Made by a program: the position numbers and the translations under genes. The notes beneath the pieces are model-generated. The model was given only the letters and a program-made list of their open reading frames with translations, searched no databases and was not told where the DNA came from. This document shows positions 15,592 to 22,983 of a stretch of 29,744 nt of DNA, one piece after another; position 1 is the first letter of the stretch; each line of letters opens with the position of its first letter. The stretch is from Aliitabrizicola sp031408575. Lineage in GTDB: Bacteria > Pseudomonadota > Alphaproteobacteria > Rhodobacterales > Rhodobacteraceae. The stretch lies in NCBI GenBank assembly GCA_031408575.1, contig JANNWS010000167.1:1-29744 (forward strand), written 5' to 3'.

Positions 15592-16023
15592 TGTGCCTGT
15601 GCCATACCACAGTCTGTCATCCGTCTCGGCCAACTTGCAAGTCAAGGCACCTGCGGGTTTCTGCGTTGGCCCGCTGTCAGACGGGCGCTTCGCGGGGCAA
15701 GACGTGTCAAAGTGACTGCATCCGTTCCGTCGGCCCTTCTGTGCCGGCACGTAGGCCGACACGACCCAAACATTGACGAATCGTTTAAAAAGGCGCAGTT
15801 TGTTCCAGCGTATTTCATAGCCAACGGTGCATGAACCGCGCAGCTTCCGGCAACCGCCCTCGTGTCGTGCCGCAGTGCCAAGTAATTGTTCGATAGTCGA
15901 AGTTTACCATTTACCGCAACTTTTGGTGCGGGGATGAATGTATTTTTTTACTGAACATCATTCTAAGGCCCGCAACTTTGCATTGCTCCATGTCCGAACG
16001 GCATTTGAAAAAGGAAATCTGTC

Positions 16024-16506
16024 ATGACCCTGAAAGTCCTCTCCGGCGTTTTCGCCGTCGTGCTTGCGTCTGGCGCAGCCTTTGGTCAGTCGGCCGGTCC
16101 GGGTGACGCGCAGCTCGCGGCCAGCGCAGGTGTCGCACCGGGCATTTATACCAACGCCCAGTTGGTCCAGATCATCGAAGCCCGTCGTGATGGTGACAAA
16201 ACGCAGTTGGCTTTTGTGCTCAGTCAGGCAAACGCGGTCGCAACGCGGGCCGATTTCACGGCCGATGTCCCGTCTTTTGCGTCAGACGGCCTGACCCAGA
16301 TCGAGTTGATCCAGCTTCAGGACGCCCGACGCGAGGGTGACCGTGCGCTGGAAAACTTCATCCTGTCGGGCGCAAATCGGGAAAGCGCACCTCCGCCGAA
16401 TGTCGTCACCCCCGGCAAGGCGCAAATGGCTGCACTCCTCGGCGTCGATCCGGCTGACTACACGCTGCAGCAACTTGTTGCGATGGATCACGTTACCAAT
16501 TTCTGA
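16024..16506 (+). CDS. Small secreted protein with A-B-B-A internal repeats, function unknown
   Basis: A 160-residue protein with an N-terminal signal peptide (hydrophobic core at residues 5-19, cleavage near 20). The mature part is built of two repeated motifs. Motif A is AQLAASAGVAPGIYT at 29-43 and AQMAALLGVDPADYT at 133-147. Motif B covers 46-70 and 94-118, sharing LxQ, ARR.GD, F.LS and AN. The order is A-B-B-A. I do not recognise a named domain; motif A resembles sequences I associate with small secreted rhodobacterial proteins, but that is only recollection. AAGGAAA lies six bases upstream of the ATG. It is monocistronic, and a hairpin separates it from the convergent glycosyltransferase gene. 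It may be periplasmic or secreted. Confidence 0.75.
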   Translation: MTLKVLSGVFAVVLASGAAFGQSAGPGDAQLAASAGVAPGIYTNAQLVQIIEARRDGDKTQLAFVLSQANAVATRADFTADVPSFASDGLTQIELIQLQDARREGDRALENFILSGANRESAPPPNVVTPGKAQMAALLGVDPADYTLQQLVAMDHVTNF

Positions 16507-16527
16507 TCCAGCGCTCCGCCCAGACGA

Positions 16528-16555
16528 TGGCGCGCACGGGCAACCGGGCGCGCCA
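16528..16555. terminator. Bidirectional terminator between convergent genes
   Basis: TGGCGCGC and GCGCGCCA form an eight-base-pair stem with a 12-base loop, followed by CTTTCATT on the plus strand. It lies 22 bp after the secreted-protein stop and just before the stop of the convergent gene. Confidence 0.6.
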
Positions 16556-16558
16556 CTT

Positions 16559-17362
16559 TCATTCTGCCGCAGCAGATTGCATGCCATCCTGCGCCTCGGC
16601 CCACAGGTAGGGCAGCACTGCGTCACCGCCCGCCGCCGGATCGGGCAGGCCCGCCGCCCGCCATTCCTCGGCCCGCGCGATCCGTTCCGCCTCCAGCACC
16701 TCGGGCAGCGACTCCAATTGCACACCGGCCCCCCGCAGATGCTGCAACAACCGGTGCGAATGCAGGATCGTCGGGCGCGCATCCAGCGGCTCCCAGGCGT
16801 CCAGCACCGTCACCCGGCGCAGGTTGAATTCGGGCGGCAGCACGTAGAAGCGCAGATCGCTTGCCCACAACAGATCACGCAGCGTCGGCTGATCGCGCAG
16901 CTTTCCGGCGGCGCGATAGCGCCGCTGCCACTCGGCAAGGAACGCCTGCATCGCGATTGACCGCCGATACAGCATAACCCCGGCGTTCATCTGCGGAAAA
17001 GCATAGGGCGGTGCCTCGCGCGCGCCCTCGCGTATCAGCGATGAGGTGCGGCGCACGTCATGCGCTACGGCCAGCTCGAACCGGTCCAGTATCTCGAACA
17101 GATCGCCCAATGGCGCCAGCGCCAACGTGTCGCAATCCAGATACAGCGTCCGATCGAACCGCGTCGCTGGCAGGGACGCCAGCTTTGACGTCGGCCCTTC
17201 GGGGATGGGCTGCACCCGGTCGAACAGGCCCGGCGGAACGGCCTGATCCGTGAACAGGTCTACCTCAAGCCCCGCATTCAGCGCCTTCAGACTGCGGGCC
17301 GCGCGTGTTGCCAGATCAAGGTAGCCCGCACCTTCGGCCACATAGATCACACCGTCCGCCAT
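16559..17362 (-). CDS. Glycosyltransferase-like protein (GT8-type nucleotide-sugar transferase fold)
   Basis: A 267-residue soluble protein. It begins VIYVAEGAGYLDLATRAARSLK, a Rossmann-like nucleotide-binding start. LYLDCDTLAL carries a DxD motif, the metal and nucleotide-sugar ligand of GT-A enzymes, and PQMNAGVMLYRR matches the NxG element of GT8-like families. Donor and acceptor are unknown. AAGGAG (17370-17375) is seven bases from the ATG at 17362 and four from an ATG at 17365, so the former is preferred. There are no sugar or envelope genes beside it, so its role is open. It is divergent from ffh, with repeat-rich DNA between. Confidence 0.72.
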   Translation of the reverse strand: MADGVIYVAEGAGYLDLATRAARSLKALNAGLEVDLFTDQAVPPGLFDRVQPIPEGPTSKLASLPATRFDRTLYLDCDTLALAPLGDLFEILDRFELAVAHDVRRTSSLIREGAREAPPYAFPQMNAGVMLYRRSIAMQAFLAEWQRRYRAAGKLRDQPTLRDLLWASDLRFYVLPPEFNLRRVTVLDAWEPLDARPTILHSHRLLQHLRGAGVQLESLPEVLEAERIARAEEWRAAGLPDPAAGGDAVLPYLWAEAQDGMQSAAAE

Positions 17363-17493
17363 CATACCGCTCCTTCTAACGTAACACGGAGGATAGCGCG
17401 CCTCGCCCCGCCGACCAGTGCCACCCCCGACTTGACTTGGCACGTCAACCAAAGTAACGCCAATTCCATCCCGGGGATCATCAAGATTTCCGG

Positions 17494-17512
17494 TCCCGGA
17501 CGCGATCCGGGA
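17494..17512. repeat. Palindromic extragenic element upstream of ffh (REP-like)
   Basis: TCCCGGA-CGCGA-TCCGGGA is a perfect seven-base-pair hairpin with a five-base loop. A second hairpin, CACCCAC (17517-17523) with GTGGGTG (17539-17545), follows. The first resembles GC-rich palindromic repeats common between alphaproteobacterial genes; copy number cannot be judged here. Confidence 0.45.
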
Positions 17513-17634
17513 TCGCCACCCACCAGCGCGTTGCGCCCGTGGGTGTGATTGTCGTTGGCCGCCCAGCGGCGGCGATTGTCGTTTGAAGCGTCCCGACCTA
17601 CTTCGGGGCAGGGTGCAACCACGAAGGACGGGCC

Positions 17635-19146
17635 ATGTTCGAGAACCTATCAGAACGCCTTGGCGGCGTCTTCGACCGGCTTACCAAGCAGGGTGCGCTT
17701 TCTGACGCCGACGTGGCGACCGCGCTGCGCGAGGTGCGTACCGCCCTGCTGGAAGCCGACGTATCCCTGCCGGTTGCCCGCGATTTCGTCAAAGCGGTGC
17801 AGGAAAAGGCCACTGGCCAATCTGTCACCCGGTCCATCACGCCCGGCCAGCAGGTCGTCAAGATCGTCCATGACGAGCTGATCCGCGTGCTGACTGGCGA
17901 CGGCCCCGCCGATGCGCTGAAGATCGACAACCCGCCTTCGGCGCTGTTGATGGTCGGCCTGCAAGGCTCGGGCAAGACCACGACCACGGCCAAGCTGGCA
18001 AAACGCCTCAAGGAAAAGAACGGCAAGCGCGTTCTCCTTGCCTCGCTCGACACCAATCGTCCGGCGGCGATGGAACAACTCCAGATCCTCGGCGCGCAGA
18101 TCGGCGTCGATACCTTGCCCATCGTCAAAGGCGAAACGGCGGTCCAGATCGCCAAGCGCGCCAAAACCCAGGCCAGCCTTGGCGGTTATGACGTCTACAT
18201 CCTCGATACCGCCGGTCGTCTCCACATCGACGATGTGCTGATGGATGAGGTTCTGGCGGTGCGCCATGTGGCGCAACCGCGCGAAACCCTGCTGGTCGTC
18301 GATGGCCTGACCGGGCAGGATGCCGTCAACGTCGCCACCGAATTCGACGGCAAACTTGGCATCACCGGCGTCGTGCTGACCCGGATGGACGGCGACGGTC
18401 GCGGCGGGGCCGCTCTGTCGATGCGCGCCGTAACTGGAAAGCCGATTCGCTTCGTCGGCCTCGGCGAAAAGATGGACGCGCTTGAGACGTTCGAGCCGGA
18501 GCGTGTCGCGGGTCGCATCCTCGGCATGGGCGACATCGTGGCGCTGGTGGAACGGGCGCAGGAGACGTTCGAGGCCGAACAGGCCGAACGCATGATGAAG
18601 CGGTTTCAGAAGGGGTTGTTCAACATGAACGACCTGAAGGGCCAGCTTGATCAAATGCTGAAAATGGGCGGCATGCAGGGCCTGATGGGGATGATGCCCG
18701 GCATGGGCAAGATGCAAAAAGCCGCAGCCGAGGCCGGCATGGACGACCGCATGCTGCGCCGCCAGATCGCGCTGATCAACTCCATGACCAAAAAGGAACG
18801 CGCCAATCCCGACCTGTTGCAAGCGTCGCGCAAGAAGCGCATCGCGGCAGGTTCCGGCCTTGAAGTGTCCGAGTTGAACAAGCTTGTGAAACAGCACCGC
18901 CAGATGGCGGACATGATGAAGAAGATGGGCAAGGGCGGCATGATGAAAGCCGCGATGAAACAGATGATGGGCGGCAAGGGTCTTGGCGGCGGCATGCCCG
19001 ACCCGTCCAAGATGGACGAGGGCCAGCTTGCTGCCGCCGCCGAGGCGATGAAGGGCAAGATGCCCGCAGGTCTGGGCGGCTTTGGCGGCATGGGCAAGGG
19101 TATGACCCTGCCCGCCGGTCTGTCGGGGCTGATGAAAAAGAAATGA
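17635..19146 (+). CDS. ffh: Signal recognition particle protein Ffh
   Basis: A 503-residue SRP54-type GTPase. The N-terminal helical domain (LSERLGGVFDRL, ALREVRTALLEADVSL) is followed by the G domain: P-loop GLQGSGKTTT at 108-117, DTNRPAA, DTAGRLHID, LTRMDGDGRGGAA and FVGLGEKMDALE. The C-terminal M domain is very methionine- and glycine-rich, as needed to bind signal sequences and SRP RNA. It targets ribosomes making membrane proteins to FtsY at the inner membrane. It is the first gene of the long plus-strand cluster running to rpmE, and its stop overlaps the next start by four bases. Confidence 0.98.
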   Translation: MFENLSERLGGVFDRLTKQGALSDADVATALREVRTALLEADVSLPVARDFVKAVQEKATGQSVTRSITPGQQVVKIVHDELIRVLTGDGPADALKIDNPPSALLMVGLQGSGKTTTTAKLAKRLKEKNGKRVLLASLDTNRPAAMEQLQILGAQIGVDTLPIVKGETAVQIAKRAKTQASLGGYDVYILDTAGRLHIDDVLMDEVLAVRHVAQPRETLLVVDGLTGQDAVNVATEFDGKLGITGVVLTRMDGDGRGGAALSMRAVTGKPIRFVGLGEKMDALETFEPERVAGRILGMGDIVALVERAQETFEAEQAERMMKRFQKGLFNMNDLKGQLDQMLKMGGMQGLMGMMPGMGKMQKAAAEAGMDDRMLRRQIALINSMTKKERANPDLLQASRKKRIAAGSGLEVSELNKLVKQHRQMADMMKKMGKGGMMKAAMKQMMGGKGLGGGMPDPSKMDEGQLAAAAEAMKGKMPAGLGGFGGMGKGMTLPAGLSGLMKKK

Positions 19147-19337
19147 CCATGGCGGCGCACCCTCGGCTGACCGGCCTGCCCGTTCTTGAAACAGAACGGC
19201 TGACGCTGCGCGCGCCGCAAGCCTCGGATTGGCCGATGTTTCGTGACTATCGCACATCGTCGCGCACGGTATTTACCGGCGGCGCTAGAAAACCGCATGA
19301 GGCAACTGCATTCCATATCCGCCGGAGCGCCGCATGA
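19143..19337 (+). pseudogene. Truncated GNAT N-acetyltransferase remnant
   Basis: A 64-codon frame that starts by overlapping the ffh stop (ATGA). It begins LPVLETERLTLRAPQASDWPMFRDY, the unmistakable start of RimJ/RimL-like GNAT enzymes, and continues SSRTVFTGG. It then loses similarity and ends after about fifteen unrelated codons, so the acetyl-CoA-binding motifs are all absent. A normal family member is about 170-190 residues. The stop overlaps the chorismate mutase ATG (ATGA again). A deletion of more than 100 codons seems to have removed the enzyme while keeping the overlaps at both ends, so the frame may now serve only to couple translation. Confidence 0.7.
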
Positions 19338-19630
19338 CCGACGCCAACGCCCGTGCCGAAGACCTGCTCAGGGACCACCGCGACAGCATCGACCGGCTGG
19401 ATGCGATCCTTGTCTATACCCTTGCCGAACGCTTCAAGCAGACACAGTCGGTGGGGCAGCTCAAGGCCGAACACAACCTGCCGCCCTCGGACCCCGCGCG
19501 CGAGGCGCGCCAGATCGAACGTCTGGAATGGCTCTCGCAAGAGGCCAATCTGAACCCCGAATTCGCCAAGAAATTCCTGACCTTCATCATCTCGGAAGTC
19601 ATCAGGCATCACGAAAAACTGCAGAAATAA
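19334..19630 (+). CDS. Chorismate mutase (AroQ class, monofunctional)
   Basis: A 98-residue all-helical protein of AroQ size. LLRDHRDSIDRLDAILVYTLAERFKQTQSVGQLKAEHNLPPSDPAREARQIERL holds the family's active-site pattern: Arg in the first helix, then a conserved Lys, an Asp-x-x-Arg-Glu-like element, and Glu/Gln near the C-terminus. It converts chorismate to prephenate for Phe and Tyr synthesis. It is coupled to the GNAT remnant by a four-base overlap. The position between ffh and rpsP is one I associate with rhodobacterial genomes. It is followed by a hairpin before rpsP. Confidence 0.9.
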   Translation: MTDANARAEDLLRDHRDSIDRLDAILVYTLAERFKQTQSVGQLKAEHNLPPSDPAREARQIERLEWLSQEANLNPEFAKKFLTFIISEVIRHHEKLQK

Positions 19631-19647
19631 CCGGGGCTTGCCCGGTT
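19629..19647. other. Hairpin between chorismate mutase gene and rpsP
   Basis: AACCGGG and CCCGGTT form a seven-base-pair stem with a GCTTG loop, overlapping the stop of the upstream gene. There is no T run, so it is a weak terminator at best; attenuation or an mRNA processing site are alternatives. Confidence 0.35.
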
Positions 19648-19669
19648 CAACATCCCAAGGAGACTACCC

Positions 19670-20023
19670 ATGTCCATGAAAATCCGTCTCGCCCGTGGCG
19701 GCTCCAAGAAGCGCCCGTTCTATTCGATCGTCGCCACCGACAGCCGCATGCCGCGCGATGGCCGCTTCATCGAAAAGCTGGGCGTCTATAACCCGCTGCT
19801 GGCCAAGGACAGCGAAGACCGCATCCGCATGAATGTGGAACGCATCCAGTATTGGCTGGGTCAGGGCGCACAGCCCACCGACCGGATCGCGCGCATGCTG
19901 GAAGCTGCCGGGATCAAAGAGAAAACCGTCCGCAACAACCCCAAGGCGGCAGTTCCCGGCAAGCGCATGGCGGAACTCGCCAAGAAGAAGGCCGCCCGCG
20001 CAGAAACGCCCGCGGAAGAGTGA
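19670..20023 (+). CDS. rpsP: 30S ribosomal protein S16
   Basis: A 117-residue protein starting MSMKIRLARGGSKKRPFYSIVATDSRMPRDGRFIEKLGVYNP, the S16 signature, with the usual long basic C-terminal tail (KRMAELAKKKAARAE). It binds 16S rRNA during 30S assembly. AAGGAG sits eight bases upstream of the chosen ATG. It heads the rpsP-bluB-rimM stretch; its stop overlaps the GTG of bluB. Confidence 0.97.
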   Translation: MSMKIRLARGGSKKRPFYSIVATDSRMPRDGRFIEKLGVYNPLLAKDSEDRIRMNVERIQYWLGQGAQPTDRIARMLEAAGIKEKTVRNNPKAAVPGKRMAELAKKKAARAETPAEE

Positions 20024-20673
20024 CCAGCAGGCGATCCGTCTTGAACGGCGCCTTCTCCGACGGCTTCCGGGCCGAGTTGCGGGATCTGATGCTGTGGCGG
20101 CGCGACGTGCGCCGCTTCCGCACCGACCCGGTCGAGGCAGCGGTTCTTGACCGCTGCCTTTCCGCGTTTTCTTTGGCCCCTTCCGTGGGATTATCAGAGC
20201 CTTGGCGTCTGGTCCGCCTTGAAAGTGACCGCGCCCGCCACGTCGCCCGCACGAACTTTCAGGCGGCGAACAGTCAGGCGCTTGCCGGATATTCTGGCGA
20301 TGAAGCCGCTCTCTACGCCAATCTAAAGCTATCGGGCCTGGATCAGGCCCCGATTCTGCTTGCCGTTTTCTGCGACGATGCCACTTCCAAAGGCTCCGGC
20401 CTTGGTGCTGCGTCGATGCCCGAGATGCGGGCCTATTCCGTCGTGGGCGCGATCACCCTGTTCTGGCTTGCGGCCCGTGCCGAAGGGCTGGGCGTGGGTT
20501 GGGTGTCGATCCTTGATGCCGCAACGCTGACGCGCGATCTTGACGTGCCGCTGGACTGGACACTTGTCAGCCTGTTGTGTGTTGGTTGGCCCGAGAAACA
20601 AGATTTGGTGCCGGAATTGGAGCGCCTGGGCTGGGAGCGGCGGGCCGCGACCCTTGAGATAAAGGAACGCTGA
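20020..20673 (+). CDS. bluB: 5,6-dimethylbenzimidazole synthase BluB
   Basis: A 217-residue flavin-destructase of the nitroreductase fold. LMLWRRDVRRFRTDPV at the start, FSLAPSVGLSEPWRLVRL, LKLSGLDQAPILLAVFCD, MPEMRAYSVVGAI and the C-terminal LGVGWVSILD and CVGWPE motifs are diagnostic. It breaks down reduced FMN with oxygen to make the lower ligand of vitamin B12. The start is taken as GTG at 20020, which overlaps the rpsP stop (GTGA); a TTG at 20041 is an alternative. It ends right at the rimM start. Its place inside a ribosomal operon, away from other cobalamin genes, is noteworthy. Confidence 0.92.
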   Translation: MTSRRSVLNGAFSDGFRAELRDLMLWRRDVRRFRTDPVEAAVLDRCLSAFSLAPSVGLSEPWRLVRLESDRARHVARTNFQAANSQALAGYSGDEAALYANLKLSGLDQAPILLAVFCDDATSKGSGLGAASMPEMRAYSVVGAITLFWLAARAEGLGVGWVSILDAATLTRDLDVPLDWTLVSLLCVGWPEKQDLVPELERLGWERRAATLEIKER

Positions 20674-21177
20674 ATGTCAGACCGCATCTGCGTCGGTGCC
20701 ATCGCCGGGTCGTTCGGCGTCAAGGGCGAGGTTCGCCTGAAAAGTTTCTGCACCGACCCCGCCGCCATAGCAACCTACGGCCCGCTTTTCACCGAGGACG
20801 GGCAGACCAGCTACAAGGTCTCGCTGACCCGGCCGGTCGCAAACGGCCTTGGCGCGCGGCTGTCGGGGGTTTCAACCAAGGAACAGGCCGATGCCCTGAA
20901 AGGCACAAGCCTTTATGTTGACAGGGCAAAACTTCCGGCGCCCGATGAGGACGAGTTCTATCACGCCGACCTGATCGGCATGGATGCGCATGATACCGGC
21001 GGCACCCTGATCGGCAAGGTTCACGCCGTTCACAACCACGGCGCGGGCGATCTGCTGGAGATTCTCGGCCCCGGTATGAAGACCGCGCTGCTGCTGCCCT
21101 TCACCCGGCTGGTTGTTCCCGCCATCGACCTTGCCACGCGCCGCATCATCATCGACCCGCCGGAAGCGCTCGACTGA
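20674..21177 (+). CDS. rimM: Ribosome maturation factor RimM
   Basis: A 167-residue protein with the RimM N-terminal beta-barrel (VGAIAGSFGVKGEVRLKSF, then LSGVSTKEQADALKGTSLYV) and a C-terminal PRC barrel (DEFYHADLIGM, LLEILGPG, LLLPFTRLVVPAIDLATRRIIIDPPEALD). It helps 16S rRNA processing and 30S head assembly by binding S19. Its ATG follows the bluB stop directly, so the two are coupled. Confidence 0.96.
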   Translation: MSDRICVGAIAGSFGVKGEVRLKSFCTDPAAIATYGPLFTEDGQTSYKVSLTRPVANGLGARLSGVSTKEQADALKGTSLYVDRAKLPAPDEDEFYHADLIGMDAHDTGGTLIGKVHAVHNHGAGDLLEILGPGMKTALLLPFTRLVVPAIDLATRRIIIDPPEALD

Positions 21178-21238
21178 CCGGCCGCTTGCAAAGTCCTGCA
21201 TTCATGGGCAGAATCATTCTGAAAAGGGGATGAGGGCG

Positions 21239-21646
21239 ATGCTGAACAAGATCACGATGATGCGCGGTGCCACGGCGCTTTTGTATCTCGGTCCGCTTCT
21301 TGCCGGGCTTGCCGGATCGGGCTGGGCGATGGTGCCGGTGTTTTCGCTGCTGTTTGTGCTTTGGCTGCTGTTCCTGCGCCCCGAAACCTGGCCCGGCACC
21401 GCGTCAGGCGCACAGAGCGGCGCGTCGTGGTTGCGACTGGCCTCACACGCGGCGGTACAGGTACTTTTAGTCACGCTGTTTTTCGGCATAGGACGCGGCA
21501 TCGGCGGTGTCCTCGGCGCGGCTATTCCGATCCCGTTCTGGTTGCCGGTGGTACTCAGCACGCTGGCCATTCTGGTCGGACGTCTGATCTGGAACCCCGA
21601 TGCCGCAACGCATGCCGCGATCGATACCGACCGCGACCAGCAATAG
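21239..21646 (+). CDS. Small integral membrane protein, unknown function
   Basis: A 135-residue hydrophobic protein with about four membrane segments: GATALLYLGPLLAGLAG, WAMVPVFSLLFVLWLLFL, AAVQVLLVTLFFGIGRGIGGVLGA and FWLPVVLSTLAILVGRLIW. The C-terminus is short and acidic. I recognise no domain. The start at 21239 is preferred because AAGGGG (21224-21229) is nine bases upstream; an ATG at 21230 directly abuts that site. It sits between rimM and trmD in the same direction and is probably part of the operon, though nothing suggests a role in translation. Confidence 0.75.
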   Translation: MLNKITMMRGATALLYLGPLLAGLAGSGWAMVPVFSLLFVLWLLFLRPETWPGTASGAQSGASWLRLASHAAVQVLLVTLFFGIGRGIGGVLGAAIPIPFWLPVVLSTLAILVGRLIWNPDAATHAAIDTDRDQQ

Positions 21647-21703
21647 ATCGCGTCACCCAGATTTCCGTTCAACCGCGCCCCAAACCCGGCTAGAAGGCGC
21701 GCC

Positions 21704-22546
21704 ATGTCAGACACACCCGACCCCAAGCCGAAATCGCATGGCCGCCTCAAGATCAGTGCCTCGCTGATCCCGCGCGACCTGATGGCAGAGCCGCGCATCG
21801 TGAAAGATGCGTGGAAGGCTAAGGTCATCACGCTTTTCCCCGAGGCGTTCCCCGGCACGCTGAACCTCAGCCTCACCGGCAAGGCGCTCGATTTCGGCCT
21901 CTGGGCGCTGGAAACCATCGACCTGCGCCCCTTTGGCGAGGGCCGCCACCGCAACGTGGACGAGTCGCCCGCAGGCGGCGGTGCAGGCATGGTGCTGCGC
22001 GCCGATGTGGTGAGCCGGGCGCTGCGCGAGGCCGCCGAAGGCACGCCCCAGGATCGCGCGCTGTGGCCGGTTATCTATCTGTCGCCACGGGGAAAACCGT
22101 TCACGCAAGGCATGGCGCAGCGCTGGTCGCAGGCACAGGGCGTCACCCTGCTGTGTGGCCGGTTCGAAGGCGTCGATCAGCGCGTCATTGACCATCACGC
22201 GATCGAGGAAGTCAGCCTTGGCGACTTCGTTCTGACCGGCGGCGAGATTGCCGCACAGGCCTTGATTGATGCGACCGTCCGCCTTATACCCCGCGTTCTT
22301 GGGAATCAGGTGTCCACCGAAGAGGAAAGCTTTTCGGAGGGGCTGCTGGAGTTTCCGCAATATACGAAGCCCCCGCTCTGGGAAGGTCACGCGATACCCG
22401 AGGTTCTTCTTTCGGGCCATCACGCGAACATCACCGACTGGCGCAGGGGAATGGCCGAAAGGCTGACGAAAATACGCAGGCCTGATCTCTGGCGGGCTTA
22501 CTGTGCGGCGCACGGTAGGGACCCGAATGAAGACCGAGAGCTCTAG
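21704..22546 (+). CDS. trmD: tRNA (guanine-N1-)-methyltransferase TrmD
   Basis: A 280-residue SPOUT enzyme that makes m1G37 in tRNAs, preventing frameshifts. The core has LFPEAFPGTL, VDESPAGGGAGMVLRADV, YLSPRGKPFTQ, LLCGRFEGVDQRVIDH, and the knot SLGDFVLTGGEIAAQALIDATVRLIPRVLG, which binds S-adenosylmethionine. An N-terminal extension of nearly 40 residues precedes the usual start and is rich in Pro, Lys and Asp. AAGG about seven bases before the ATG at 21704 supports the long form, but an internal start cannot be excluded. Confidence 0.96.
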   Translation: MSDTPDPKPKSHGRLKISASLIPRDLMAEPRIVKDAWKAKVITLFPEAFPGTLNLSLTGKALDFGLWALETIDLRPFGEGRHRNVDESPAGGGAGMVLRADVVSRALREAAEGTPQDRALWPVIYLSPRGKPFTQGMAQRWSQAQGVTLLCGRFEGVDQRVIDHHAIEEVSLGDFVLTGGEIAAQALIDATVRLIPRVLGNQVSTEEESFSEGLLEFPQYTKPPLWEGHAIPEVLLSGHHANITDWRRGMAERLTKIRRPDLWRAYCAAHGRDPNEDREL

Positions 22547-22594
22547 GGCGGCATCCCATCGCAGAAAAACTGCGAGCATATGAAAGGACTTGCG

Positions 22595-22972
22595 ATGAAT
22601 CTTATCGCGCAGATCGAGGCGGAGCAGATCGCTGCCCTCGGCAAGACCATCCCCGATTTCAAGGCCGGTGATACCGTGCGTGTCGGTTACAAAGTGACCG
22701 AAGGCACCCGTTCGCGCGTGCAGAACTACGAAGGCGTCGTGATTGGCCGCAAGGGCGGCGCTACGATCAGCGCCTCGTTCACTGTCCGCAAGATCAGCTT
22801 TGGCGAAGGCGTGGAACGGGTGTTCCCGCTCTATTCGACCAACATCGACCATATAGAAGTGGTCCGCCGTGGCCGCGTGCGTCGCGCCAAGCTGTACTAC
22901 CTTCGTGATCGTCGCGGCAAATCTGCCCGGATCGTTGAAGACACGAATTACAAAGCCAAAGACGCCGAATAA
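22595..22972 (+). CDS. rplS: 50S ribosomal protein L19
   Basis: A 125-residue protein with the L19 signature: FKAGDTVRVGYKVTEGTRSRVQNYEGVVIGRKG, ASFTVRKISFGEGVERVFPLYS and RRGRVRRAKLYYLRDRRGKSARI. It sits at the 30S-50S interface. The start at 22595 has AAAGGA seven bases upstream; an in-frame ATG at 22580 lacks such a site. It is 48 bp after trmD. Confidence 0.97.
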   Translation: MNLIAQIEAEQIAALGKTIPDFKAGDTVRVGYKVTEGTRSRVQNYEGVVIGRKGGATISASFTVRKISFGEGVERVFPLYSTNIDHIEVVRRGRVRRAKLYYLRDRRGKSARIVEDTNYKAKDAE

Positions 22973-22983
22973 GGAACCGGATC

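Larger units (their letters stand above)
15309..16023. other. Long intergenic region without a convincing gene; possible gene relic
   Basis: These 715 bases contain only short frames without recognisable domains. The left part (to about 15780) is GC-rich and may be decayed coding DNA; the right part, from about 15880, is more AT-rich and probably holds the promoter of the secreted-protein gene. Visible elements: an inverted repeat TGAAC-N6-GTTCA (15502-15517), a 20-codon frame at 15529-15591, a TTCGATAGTCGAA repeat (15889-15901) and a small CCGCA/TGCGG hairpin (about 15916-15933) followed about ten bases later by a T7 run. Confidence 0.5.

Noticed and set aside
15368..15715. Plus-strand frame of 115 codons in the gene-free region
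   Set aside because: No start with a ribosome site, no domain, and mixed composition; overlaps other equally poor frames on both strands.
17362..17622. Minus-strand frame of 86 codons ending at the glycosyltransferase start (TGATG overlap) with repeated NDN motifs
   Set aside because: The overlap looks like operon coupling, but most of the frame is made of palindromic repeat DNA and has irregular codon third positions. The NDN motifs arise from the repeated GATTGTCGTT element. Left as non-coding.
17650..19257. Minus-strand open frame of 535 codons opposite ffh
   Set aside because: Very rich in His, Ala, Gly and Leu, with no recognisable fold; ffh on the other strand is certain.
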